Part shown: piece after piece, positions 6,665 through 15,031 of the stretch
How the letters are laid out: every line of letters starts with the position of its first letter
How positions within the stretch are numbered: the stretch's first letter is position 1
From: JALSRD01 sp964476595
GTDB lineage: Bacteria; Desulfobacterota; Desulfobacteria; Desulfobacterales; JALSRD01
Direction of reading: 5' to 3'
Length of the DNA stretch: 56,358 bases
Assembly: GCA_964476595.1 (NCBI GenBank)
Contig: CAYZCL010000010.1
Span: forward strand, 1-56,358
Notes under the pieces: model-generated
The model's database searches: none
Told to the model about the DNA's origin: nothing
The model's input: the letters and a program-made list of their open reading frames with translations, nothing else
Program-made: the position numbers and the translations under genes

Positions 6665-9456
6665 CCCCCGCGGCGCAGCCGCGCGATCTCGAAGAGCGGC
6701 AGCCGCAGCCGGCCCACGCCCGGCACCGGGCGCCGCTGCCGCACCGTAAAGCCGCTGCGCCGCAGAAAGGCGATCACGTCGCGCGCCGCGTGGTAGTGGT
6801 CCCGGGGCTTGGTCTTACCGATGATCCTGCGGCCCAGCTCGTAGAGGCGGTTTTCGGTGGGCAGCGAGACGACCAGGTGACCGCCGGGTGCCAGGTGACG
6901 CCCGATGAAGCTCACCGGCAGCGACAGGTCGCGGAAGTGCTCCAGCACGTCCAGCGCGGTGATGACGTCGTAGGTGCGCTCCAGCCGGCAGTCGGCGATG
7001 TCCGCCTCGACGATGCGCACGTTGTCCAGCCCGTAGGCCTGCACGATGCGGCGCGCGTCGGCGGGGTCCAGGTCGATGACGTCCACCTGTTCGAAGCGGC
7101 CGCACAGGGCCTTTAAAAAAACGCCGCTGCCCCCGCCGAAATCCAGTACTTTCTCCCCCCGCCCGTGGTGCCGCTCCAGCAGGTCAAAGGCGTCGACCAG
7201 GCGCGACCAGAAGATGGCGCGCGCCGGCCACAGGCGGTGGGTGTAGATGTTGCGCTCGTTGGTGACGTCGGTGAGGGCCACCAGTTCACGGTAGGGGATG
7301 ACCACGGCGGCCGCCAGGCGCCGCCGGCGGCACAGCGCGCCGAACACGTCCGCCAGGCACAGGCCGGCCGCCAGGCACAGGAAGGGCAGCGCGTAGAGGT
7401 GGTAGCGCGGCATGGGCACCGGCGCGTGCACCAGGGTGTAGAACAGGCCGAAGGTCAACGCCACCAGCACCATGGGCCAGTTCTTGCGAAGCAGCCACCC
7501 CAGCGTGCGGCAGGCGGCGGCCGCGTACACCACGCCGGCCAGCAGCAGCAGGGGCAGCAGCAGGAGCAGCGGCAGCAGGTTTCCCTGGAAGTAGTGACGC
7601 GCCGCCGCGGCCAGGCCGTCGCGGTTGAGCACGTCCAGCGTGCCGCGCCCGCCGGTGGTGACGCCCAGCAGCTCCAGCAGGGTGGGTGCGTCGGGGATCA
7701 GCACGGCCGGGCGCAGGTAGAGGTACAGGGCGGTGAGCGGGTGTTTCCTCACGGCCTCGGCGAAATACTCCTTCATGCGGGCGATGCGCGCGCCGTCGTC
7801 GGCGTAGCGCTGCGGGTGGCGGGCGAACGTCTCCTCCAGCTCCCGCAGCATCCGGCGGCGCAAGGCCTCGCCGTCTTTCTTCTCCGCCACCGAGACCACC
7901 GCCGAGGCCAGGTTGACGGCCGAAAAGCCGATGTTGGAGCTCAGCCGGAAGCCGGCGCCCACGGCGCTGTTGCGGGCCATCCAGGGCGTCACCAGGGCGC
8001 AGAAGAACACCAGCGCCACGAGGGTGCGCAGGGCCCTCTTCGCCACGCCGCCGCGCCCCACCACGAAAGCCGCCACCGACAGCGGCACCGCCAGCAGCAG
8101 CCCCACCGGCTTGGTCAAGGCAGCCAGCCCCAGCAGCAGGAAGCAGACGATCAGGTTCTGGGTGTGCCGCGTGGCATAGTACTTCATGAAGAAGTAGAGC
8201 TGCAGCGCGGTGAGAAAGGCGAAGAGCGTGTCGGCCAGGAGCAGCGGCGCCTGGGCGACGGCGGTCACGCTCAGGGCCAGCAGCAGCGCCGCCGTGACGG
8301 CCGCGCCGAAGCCGCCGGCCAGGCGCGTGGTCTTGTAGACCGCCAGGCAGGTCAGGGTGCTCACCAGACAGGAAACCACGACCACTAGGGCAATGCTGCC
8401 GTTGCCGACGCCCAGCAGCACCGTCAGGAAAAGCGGGTAGCCCGGCGGGCGGGCGGTGGCCGGCAGCGGACTGCCCACGTCGCGGTGGTAGCGGAAGTCC
8501 ACCGCCAGGGCGCGCGCCGGGCCCGTGTAGCTGGGCGTGTCGGGCCGCAAGAAGCGCTGCGTATCGCCGGACAGCAGCCCCGGCAGACTAACGCCCAGCC
8601 GCAGCACGAGCGCCAGCAGCAGCACCGCCAGCATGACCCCCCGGCGGCGGCGGCGGGCGGCGAAATGTTCCCGCATGCCGGGCAGACGCTCCTCCAGCTC
8701 GGCGCGCAGCGCGCCCATGGCCGCGAAACGCCACCGGAGTACCGTCAGGAAAGCCAGCAGCCCGTCCCGGGAACGGATCTTCTTGCCCTCGCGGGCCCGG
8801 CGGGGGGTGTAGCGCACGGCCACCTCGCGGATCTCGAAACCCAGGCGGATGAGCTTGGCGGTGATCTCGGGCTCCCAGTCGAAGCCGTCACCCTCGAAGA
8901 GCAGGGCGCGGATCAGCGGCCCGTCGAAGCACTTGTAGCAGGTGGGCTCGTCGGTCAGCACCGTGCCGAAGAGCAGGTTGACCCAAGCCGTCAGCAGGAC
9001 GCCGCCCACGAAGAAGGCCGGCGACGAGACGGCCCGCAGGGCGTTGGGCGAAAGGGCGCGCGAGCCGTAGACCACCTTGCACTCGCCCGCCGCGATGGGG
9101 GCCACGCACTTCTCGTAGTCGCGCGGGTCGTACTCCAGGTCGGCGTCCTGAATGATGACCACGTTGCCCGAGGAGTGCCGCAGGCCCTCGCGCACGGCCG
9201 ACCCCTTGCCGCCGTTGGCCTTAATGATCAGCCGGGCGGTACGCGCGGGCGTGTCCGGGTTGGCCGCCAGCCAGCGTTCCACGATCCCCCGCGAGCCGTC
9301 GGTGGAACCGTCGTCGACCACGATGATCTCGCGCCGCAGGGTCAGCGGGCAATCGCGCACGCGGTCGAGCAGCGCCGCAATGGTGGTCTCCTCGTTGTAA
9401 AGCGGGATGATGACGGACAGGGTCCTGCAACCCCGGGATTGCGGCCGGCCTTCCAC
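6631..9456 (-). CDS. Three-domain fusion: GT2 glycosyltransferase + membrane GT-C transferase + SAM methyltransferase
   Basis: A 941-residue protein. Residues ~13-235: GT2 domain with SVIIPLYNEE, VVDDGSTDGS and the DxD-type QDADLEYDP, of the dolichyl/undecaprenyl-phosphate sugar synthase kind. Residues ~275-715: a multi-pass GT-C module of the ArnT/PMT type, with a PDTPSY motif in the first extracytoplasmic loop and about ten hydrophobic helices. Residues ~720-930: class I methyltransferase (VLDFGGGSGVF, VIDLDP, ITALDVLEHF). The GTG start is chosen because it has GGAGGGG at good spacing and lies four bases after the upstream stop codon; the longer frame would overlap that gene by 70 bases. 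Its 3' end overlaps the convergent EF-hand gene. It probably makes a lipid-linked sugar, transfers it across the membrane and methylates a product. Confidence 0.88.
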   Translation of the reverse strand: MEGRPQSRGCRTLSVIIPLYNEETTIAALLDRVRDCPLTLRREIIVVDDGSTDGSRGIVERWLAANPDTPARTARLIIKANGGKGSAVREGLRHSSGNVVIIQDADLEYDPRDYEKCVAPIAAGECKVVYGSRALSPNALRAVSSPAFFVGGVLLTAWVNLLFGTVLTDEPTCYKCFDGPLIRALLFEGDGFDWEPEITAKLIRLGFEIREVAVRYTPRRAREGKKIRSRDGLLAFLTVLRWRFAAMGALRAELEERLPGMREHFAARRRRRGVMLAVLLLALVLRLGVSLPGLLSGDTQRFLRPDTPSYTGPARALAVDFRYHRDVGSPLPATARPPGYPLFLTVLLGVGNGSIALVVVVSCLVSTLTCLAVYKTTRLAGGFGAAVTAALLLALSVTAVAQAPLLLADTLFAFLTALQLYFFMKYYATRHTQNLIVCFLLLGLAALTKPVGLLLAVPLSVAAFVVGRGGVAKRALRTLVALVFFCALVTPWMARNSAVGAGFRLSSNIGFSAVNLASAVVSVAEKKDGEALRRRMLRELEETFARHPQRYADDGARIARMKEYFAEAVRKHPLTALYLYLRPAVLIPDAPTLLELLGVTTGGRGTLDVLNRDGLAAAARHYFQGNLLPLLLLLPLLLLAGVVYAAAACRTLGWLLRKNWPMVLVALTFGLFYTLVHAPVPMPRYHLYALPFLCLAAGLCLADVFGALCRRRRLAAAVVIPYRELVALTDVTNERNIYTHRLWPARAIFWSRLVDAFDLLERHHGRGEKVLDFGGGSGVFLKALCGRFEQVDVIDLDPADARRIVQAYGLDNVRIVEADIADCRLERTYDVITALDVLEHFRDLSLPVSFIGRHLAPGGHLVVSLPTENRLYELGRRIIGKTKPRDHYHAARDVIAFLRRSGFTVRQRRPVPGVGRLRLPLFEIARLRRGGQGRPDGRAGR

Positions 9457-9460
9457 CTTT

Positions 9461-11830
9461 TCAGCGCCCCTCCGGATCCGCCGCCGGTTCGATGTCGTCG
9501 ATCTGCCGCGGGTCGAGGTACTGCTCGGCATAGCGGCGCGGAATGTCGGCGTCCAGGAAGAGCCGCAGGAGCCGCCCGTCGATGTGCCCCTCGGCCTGCA
9601 TGTTGCGCATGACGGCCACGGCCTCGGACAGGGTCTTGCCCTTCTTGTAGGGCCGGTCCGAGGCCGTGAGGGCCTCGAAGATGTCGGCGATAGCCATGAT
9701 GCGCGCCGCCACCGACAGGTTCTCGCGGCTCAGCCCGCGGGGGTAGCCGCTGCCGTCCACGTTCTCGTGGTGGGTGCCGGCGTACTCGGGAATGCGTGCC
9801 ATGTCCTCGGGGTAGGGCAGCCGTTCGAGCATGCGGATGCTCATGATGACGTGCTCGTTGATCTTGAAGCGCTCCTCGGCGGTCAGCGTGCCGCGCTCGA
9901 TGCACAGGTTGTAGATCTCGCCGTGGTTGTAGAGGTACCGCGGCACCTCCAGCCGGAACCCCTCACGGCGGTAACCCTCGGCGTCGAAGCCGACGCGCGC
10001 CACCAAGTGCTCGGGACGGTCGGCCAGCAGCGGTTCGACGGCCGGCAGGGGGCTCTCCTCCCCGCTGCGGCGCTGCAACTCGACCTGTGAAAGCCCCAGG
10101 CGGTCGTCGAAGTGCCGCAGCCAGGTGCGCCCGGCGATGGCGCGGATGCGCCGCCGCTTTTCCCCGGTCATGCGCTCCCCGCCCAGGTTGCAGCACGCCA
10201 CGAAGGCAAAGTCTTCGGTCAGCTTCCGCTGCTCGCGGACCTTCCAGTTCTGCACCGCGGAACGATCCTCACCATCCAACAGCCGGCGGCAGGCCGCGAT
10301 CTCTATGTCCCGCCAGAGCACCTCGAAGCGCGTACGGATCTCGTGGATGCGGTTGTAGATGGTCTCCAGGCGGGTGGCCTTGTCGACCACGTACTCGGGG
10401 GTGGTGATCTTGCCGCAGTCGTGCAGCCAGGCGCCCATCTCGAATTCGTGCCAATCCTCCTCGGACTCCAGGCGGAAAGATTCGAAGCCCGCCCGGCGAC
10501 TATCGCCCACGGCGCGCGCCAGCATCATGGCGATGACCGGCACGCGCTTGCAGTGCCCGCCGGTGTACGGCGACTTGGTGTCAATGGCGTCTGCGATCAG
10601 CTTGAAAAAGCTGTCCATCAGCTCTTTCTGGGCGCGCTGGTAGGCGTAGATGCTCTCGGCCATTGAAACCAGCGAATCGGAGAGCTCGGACAGCTCGATG
10701 ATATTGGTCTTCACCAAGCGCACCTCGTCAAAACACCGCCGCCGGATCTTGTCGTTTTCAGCCATCAGCGCCCGCACGGGGGCGATGATGCGCGACGTGG
10801 CGTAGAGCGTCAGGGCAACGCCCGGCACCAGCACCAGCAGGGCCATGCCCAGGGCGTAGAGGATTTTCTCCAGGTAGGGCCTGAGCATCACCTCGGCGTC
10901 CACGCTGAAGCCCAGGCGCGTTTTGGCGCCCAGCTCGCGGGACAGGTCGGTGACCATGGCGAAAACCGTGCGCCCGCCTTCCTCAAGGCTGAGCATGTGG
11001 TCCGTCTCGGCCCTCTTGAGGCCGTCGACCAGCGCCGGCGCTGGCCGCCGGCCGCCGGCCAGCGAGGAGGCGATGACGGCGCCGGCCCGGCCGAACAGGT
11101 AGACCTCGCTGGTGGGGGCGAACAGCTGCCGGCGCAGCATGGCGTTGATGTTCGACAGGGTGAAATCGACCGCCAGCACCGCCCGGCCGCCGGCGATGGG
11201 TCGGGAAAAGGTGATGCCCGTGCGGCCCAGGTTGCTGAAAAGATAGGGATCGCTGCGGGTGGTGCCCCCCGCCTTCAGGGCCTGGGTGTACCAGGGACGC
11301 CGGTCGGCGCGGTAGCGCGAAGGCTCCCGGCGGGCGGCGAGGACCTCGAAGTCGTCGTCGAGGAAATCGAAACGGCGGATGCGCACGCCGTCGGTGGTCA
11401 TGACGCGGATCACCGTCCAGCGGGTGGCGGGCGGCGCATCGAACACCCGGGCAAGATCGGGGGCGCTGTGCATGTTGACCACCTCGAAGAAATTGCCGTC
11501 GGCATAACCCGTGTAAATGGCGTAGATGTCGTCGGACACCAGGTTGTGCGCCAGGCGGGCGACGGTCGCCATCGGCAGGTCGCGGCCCACCGCGTCGTCC
11601 AGGCCCGGGTACAACGCCATGGCGTGGAGCAGGTCCCTGACCCGCTGGTCGCCCGCGCGGATGTGCAGCGTGATCTTTGCGGCCGTCTGCCGGAAGGTCT
11701 GCCGGGTGGCTTCCAACGCCATCTGGCGGCTGAAATAGTACTGCAATCCCAGCAGCGCGCCGACCACCAGTCCCATCACGATGAGAAAGCTGCCCAGGAT
11801 ATCGGTGCGAATGTGTATGCGGCCAAACAC
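9461..11830 (-). CDS. Membrane sensor with Cache domain and HD-GYP c-di-GMP phosphodiesterase domain
   Basis: About 789 residues. A first transmembrane helix (ILGSFLIVMGLVVGALLGL) is followed by a periplasmic double-Cache sensor with the RRPWYTQAL and SDPYLFSNLG motifs, a second helix (LGMALLVLVPGVALTLYA) and a HAMP-like linker. The C-terminal HD-GYP domain has HDCGK near residue 471 and HHENVDGSGYP near residue 685. The spacing between these motifs is about 214 residues, far more than in ordinary HD-GYP proteins, so there is an insertion of roughly 150 residues. I prefer the GTG start with AGGGGG upstream; a TTG 78 bases further upstream has no ribosome-binding site. It forms an operon with the downstream glycosyltransferase fusion. 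Predicted activity: c-di-GMP hydrolysis in response to a periplasmic ligand. Confidence 0.9.
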   Translation of the reverse strand: MFGRIHIRTDILGSFLIVMGLVVGALLGLQYYFSRQMALEATRQTFRQTAAKITLHIRAGDQRVRDLLHAMALYPGLDDAVGRDLPMATVARLAHNLVSDDIYAIYTGYADGNFFEVVNMHSAPDLARVFDAPPATRWTVIRVMTTDGVRIRRFDFLDDDFEVLAARREPSRYRADRRPWYTQALKAGGTTRSDPYLFSNLGRTGITFSRPIAGGRAVLAVDFTLSNINAMLRRQLFAPTSEVYLFGRAGAVIASSLAGGRRPAPALVDGLKRAETDHMLSLEEGGRTVFAMVTDLSRELGAKTRLGFSVDAEVMLRPYLEKILYALGMALLVLVPGVALTLYATSRIIAPVRALMAENDKIRRRCFDEVRLVKTNIIELSELSDSLVSMAESIYAYQRAQKELMDSFFKLIADAIDTKSPYTGGHCKRVPVIAMMLARAVGDSRRAGFESFRLESEEDWHEFEMGAWLHDCGKITTPEYVVDKATRLETIYNRIHEIRTRFEVLWRDIEIAACRRLLDGEDRSAVQNWKVREQRKLTEDFAFVACCNLGGERMTGEKRRRIRAIAGRTWLRHFDDRLGLSQVELQRRSGEESPLPAVEPLLADRPEHLVARVGFDAEGYRREGFRLEVPRYLYNHGEIYNLCIERGTLTAEERFKINEHVIMSIRMLERLPYPEDMARIPEYAGTHHENVDGSGYPRGLSRENLSVAARIMAIADIFEALTASDRPYKKGKTLSEAVAVMRNMQAEGHIDGRLLRLFLDADIPRRYAEQYLDPRQIDDIEPAADPEGR

Positions 11831-11946
11831 GGCGAAGGACCCCCTGCGGTGTGGTGAGCAAGCGTCTGCAACGCCCCTGACTGTAATGGCCGGCCGCAAA
11901 AAATGCAATACACCAGTTTACCGCATCCTGGGAAACGGGTTGCCCA

Positions 11947-11975
11947 ATCATGGGAAACCTACTACCGAAAGTCAA
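11947..11975 (-). promoter_or_regulatory. Predicted sigma-70 promoter for the HD-GYP/glycosyltransferase operon
   Basis: Minus-strand TTGACT, 17-bp spacer, CATGAT. Transcription would start near 11940, about 110 bases before the preferred GTG start. The -10 matches the consensus at four of six positions. Confidence 0.45.
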
Positions 11976-12421
11976 CCGGGCATGCTGTAATATCAGCCAG
12001 ATACAATTCCGCACAATCCGGCACAGAACTTGCAGTGGAGTAAATAGTGAGGCGCGCGGTCGGAAGGGTCGAAATGCGCAACCGGAAAAGAGGAGGCGAT
12101 CGCTGCGGCGATCCGAATGAACATCCCTGTCAAATATCCGCCCGTGCCCTGTACCCGGCAACCCCGGGGCAGGGAGGCTGCCGCCACCGGACCCGGAGAA
12201 CCGCTCTCCGACAGCCCCGTGCGACCGGCGGCCAGGGCGGACCTGCCCCACCGTCCCGCCGGCGGAGACAGTCCGCCACCCGGAGGGGAGCCGGCCGCTG
12301 CGCCGGCTCCCCTCCCCCGCATCCCCCAAGGGGTCGCTGATCGACATCTTCGTCTGATGTGCGGCAGAATCCGCCGCCGGACAAGACAGGGAAATCGTAT
12401 CCCGGAAGGGGCGGAGCGCGT
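11976..12421. other. Intergenic region with two stem-loops
   Basis: No gene is supported. Besides the HD-GYP promoter it holds two adjacent inverted repeats. A short GGCGGA/TCCGCC hairpin lies at 12261-12276. A strong one lies at 12282-12315, with 14-bp perfect arms (GGAGGGGAGCCGGC / GCCGGCTCCCCTCC) around a six-base loop. Neither is followed by a T-run on either strand. They sit ~100-150 bases beyond the end of the TIM-barrel gene and may stop or stabilise its transcript. Confidence 0.5.
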
Positions 12422-13282
12422 TTACCCGCCGGCCGGCGACGGTTCGGCGGCCGCGGCCAGTTTTGCACGCTCGGCGGCGATCATCTCCGAAAACCGCACG
12501 CCATCCCTGTAGGCGCTTTCCAGGAAGCTCTCCTCGGAATCGATTTCGACATTGGCGGTCATCAGTTCCATGCTAACGCACCGGTCATAGGCCGAACGCG
12601 CCAGCACGGCCGCCAGCCGCTCCCAGTCCACGGTACCCGTGAAAAGCGGCAGGTGCTGATCGCCGGAGCCGTCGTTGTCGTGCAGGTGGACCGCAATAAG
12701 ACGATCCTTGAAGGCCTCGAGGTCGGTGAGGGCCCGGTCGTAGAGATTGCCGTGGCCGGAATCGTAGCAAAATCCCAAAAAGGATGGATCATACTGCGCA
12801 AAAAGCCGCTTCAGGTGCCGCACGTTGGCGCGGTCCAGGTTTTCCATGGCGATGCGGACCCCGTTGTCGGCGGCATGGCGCTGCAAGGCGTCCATCGATT
12901 TCTGCACCTGGCTCCGAAAAAGACCCCGCTGCGGTTCTTCCTCGGGTTCCCCCGGTATGTGCAGGATCACCACCCGGCCGCCGAGCCGGGCGGCCATCTC
13001 GATGCGGTTCCGCACCAGCTCAACCCCCGCCAGGCGTTCATATTCCCGCAGAGAGTAGTACTTTTTTTCTACTCCACAAGAGGCGTGCAGGTCCAGCAAC
13101 CTGAGGCCGAAAGCATCCAGCCAGGCGGCGATCTGGTCGATCTCGTACCTGGAGTAGATGAAGTCCGTGTGGTAATGATAGGCCCAGTGAACATGGGAAA
13201 AACCGGCATCGGCGATGCGCCGCAGGTAAGGCTCCGGGCATCCCCGGCTGGTTCGGTAATCAGCGGTGATGGACAGTTCCAA
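12422..13282 (-). CDS. Sugar phosphate isomerase/epimerase-like TIM-barrel protein
   Basis: A 286-residue protein of the xylose-isomerase-like/AP-endonuclease-2 superfamily. Expected divalent-metal ligands are visible: Glu in IAMENLD, Asp/His in FCYDSGHGN, His and Asp in AVHLHDNDGSGDQH, and Glu in VSMELM. The DQHLPLFTGTVDW segment is typical of the isomerase/epimerase branch. It is the last gene of a minus-strand set with a peptide-type binding protein and an SHMT-like enzyme, under a putative sigma-54 promoter. The start is TTG with AAAGGG upstream. Substrate is not predictable; the context suggests catabolism of a small hydroxylated compound. A paralogue is encoded at 29440-30222. Confidence 0.85.
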   Translation of the reverse strand: MELSITADYRTSRGCPEPYLRRIADAGFSHVHWAYHYHTDFIYSRYEIDQIAAWLDAFGLRLLDLHASCGVEKKYYSLREYERLAGVELVRNRIEMAARLGGRVVILHIPGEPEEEPQRGLFRSQVQKSMDALQRHAADNGVRIAMENLDRANVRHLKRLFAQYDPSFLGFCYDSGHGNLYDRALTDLEAFKDRLIAVHLHDNDGSGDQHLPLFTGTVDWERLAAVLARSAYDRCVSMELMTANVEIDSEESFLESAYRDGVRFSEMIAAERAKLAAAAEPSPAGG

Positions 13283-13326
13283 TGGCGTTCCCTTTCGATA
13301 AAGACCGGGGCGGGCATCCCGCGCGG

Positions 13327-13365
13327 CAGACGGGTCGGCGGCGGCCGCGGCCGCCGACCCGTCTG
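13327..13365 (-). terminator. Long perfect stem-loop between the binding-protein gene and the TIM-barrel gene
   Basis: Arms of 16 bp (CAGACGGGTCGGCGGC / GCCGCCGACCCGTCTG) with a seven-base loop, 20 bases downstream of the binding-protein stop codon. No T-run follows on the minus strand, so it may be an attenuator or an mRNA-3'-end stabiliser that lets the binding protein be expressed above the downstream gene, as is common in transporter operons. That role is inference. Confidence 0.6.
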
Positions 13366-13385
13366 TCGGTTTCCCGGTTCAACGT

Positions 13386-14909
13386 CTACTGGACATAGGT
13401 GTACTTCAGATAGTAGTTCTCGGCCGCCCGGGGACGGTAATCCTTCACCTTCGTGCTGATGGCCTCGAAGGTCACCGGCTCGTAGAGGTAGATGAACGGC
13501 GGATTCTTCTGCATGTAGCGCTGCAGTTCCACGTAGAGGGCCGCCCGGGCGTTGTCATCCACGGTAACCCCGATCTTGTCCAACAGACGGTCGATCTCGG
13601 GGTCCGACCATGCCGAATAGCTGGCTTTCATGCCGCCGAGCGCGCCCCTCAGCCGGGGAAGCGCTTCCCCCGCCCGCTCCGACCAGCTGTCGCCGAACAG
13701 GGGCGGAAGCTCCTTCTTGGCTTCCAAGTCCCAGTACTTGCCGGACTCCATGATGGACAGGTTGGTGTTGATGCCCACGTCCCTGAGGTATCCCTGGATG
13801 GCCTCGCACACCTGCTCAAAATTGGTGTAGGCGCCGGCCGGGCAGGCGAAATCGATATCGAACCCCTTGGCGTAACCGGCCTCCTTGAGCAACGCCTTGG
13901 CCTTGTCCGGGTGATACCCGAACGGCTTGATATCCTTGTCGTAGCCGAGGTTCCCGGGCGTGACCAGTCCGGTCGCCGGACGCCCGTTGCCGTTGAACAG
14001 GGCGTCGAGAATGGCCTGGACGTCCACGGCGTAGTTCATGGCCCGGCGCACCTTGGGGCTCTCCGTGGGCAGCCCCTTGCCGGAGGTAAGGTTGTTGAAG
14101 GCGACGTAATAGACCCGGTCGACGTTGTAGCTGAAGGCCTTTACGTTGGCGGCCCCCTTCAGGCTGGCGGCCTCCTCGGCGCTGAGCCGGCCGACGATGT
14201 CGACCTCACCGGTCTTGATGGCGGCGACGCGGGTGGAAGACTCCGGGATGGGCCGGAAAACGAGGGTCTTGACCTTGGGGTAGCCCTTTTCCCAGTAGTT
14301 GGGGTTGGCCTCCATCACGATGCGGTCTCCCTTTTTCCACTCCTTGAACACGAAGGGGCCGGTGCCGACCGGATGGGCCAGGAAGGCGTTTTCGCCGACT
14401 TTCTGGTGATACTTCGGGGGGATGATGCCCCAGTCGTTGCTGATGTAACGCAGCAGCAGCGGGTTGGGCTTGTCGCCCGTGGAAGCCTTGACGGTGTAAT
14501 CATCAATTTTTTCCATGGACTTGACGATGTTGAAGCGGTCGCGCCACTTCATGCCCTTCTTCTTGCCGCGCTTCCAGGAGTAGATGACCGCGTCGGCGTT
14601 GAAAGGCTCGCCGTTGTGAAAGGTGACGCCCTTTCTCAGCTTGAAGGTGTACTCGGTACCGTCCTTGGAGATGGTCCAGCTCTCCGCCAGGGCCGGCACG
14701 ATCTTGCCGCTGTCATCGGTCCAAACCAGCGAGTCGAACAGCTGGTTAGCCACGTTGGTGGCGTTGCGCTCATCGGCGACGGCCGGCTCGATGGCGTTGG
14801 GCATGGTGGACAGGGCCACCCGCAGGGTGCCCTGGGGGGCGGCCAGTCCGGCACCGGCCGACAGGCCGATCGAAAATGCGATAGCCAAAATGAACATCAG
14901 ACGCTTCAT
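13386..14909 (-). CDS. Extracellular solute-binding protein, family 5 (peptide/nickel type ABC transporter)
   Basis: A 507-residue exported protein. It begins with a classic signal peptide (MKRLMFILAIAFSIGLSAGAGLAAP) without a lipobox cysteine, so it is probably free in the periplasm. Mature-protein landmarks of the DppA/OppA family are present: LAESWTISKDGTEYTFKLRKGVTFHNGEPF, VGTGPFVFKEW and NPNYWEKGYPKVKTL. The ATG has an AAGGAG site six bases upstream; the longer frame has no signal peptide. It lies between the SHMT-like gene and the TIM-barrel gene. No permease or ATPase gene is adjacent, so it must share a transporter, perhaps the one whose ATPase end is at base 1. Confidence 0.93.
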   Translation of the reverse strand: MKRLMFILAIAFSIGLSAGAGLAAPQGTLRVALSTMPNAIEPAVADERNATNVANQLFDSLVWTDDSGKIVPALAESWTISKDGTEYTFKLRKGVTFHNGEPFNADAVIYSWKRGKKKGMKWRDRFNIVKSMEKIDDYTVKASTGDKPNPLLLRYISNDWGIIPPKYHQKVGENAFLAHPVGTGPFVFKEWKKGDRIVMEANPNYWEKGYPKVKTLVFRPIPESSTRVAAIKTGEVDIVGRLSAEEAASLKGAANVKAFSYNVDRVYYVAFNNLTSGKGLPTESPKVRRAMNYAVDVQAILDALFNGNGRPATGLVTPGNLGYDKDIKPFGYHPDKAKALLKEAGYAKGFDIDFACPAGAYTNFEQVCEAIQGYLRDVGINTNLSIMESGKYWDLEAKKELPPLFGDSWSERAGEALPRLRGALGGMKASYSAWSDPEIDRLLDKIGVTVDDNARAALYVELQRYMQKNPPFIYLYEPVTFEAISTKVKDYRPRAAENYYLKYTYVQ

Positions 14910-15031
14910 GAAAACTCCTTTCCTTCCTTTCCGTTTGTGTTTTCCCCGAGTGTTCCGGTTCGGGAAATGCGGTGACGCACCGAAGACCTCGGGGTGCCCT
15001 TCCTGCAAAAGGGAAGTCCTTCTGCCTCCCG

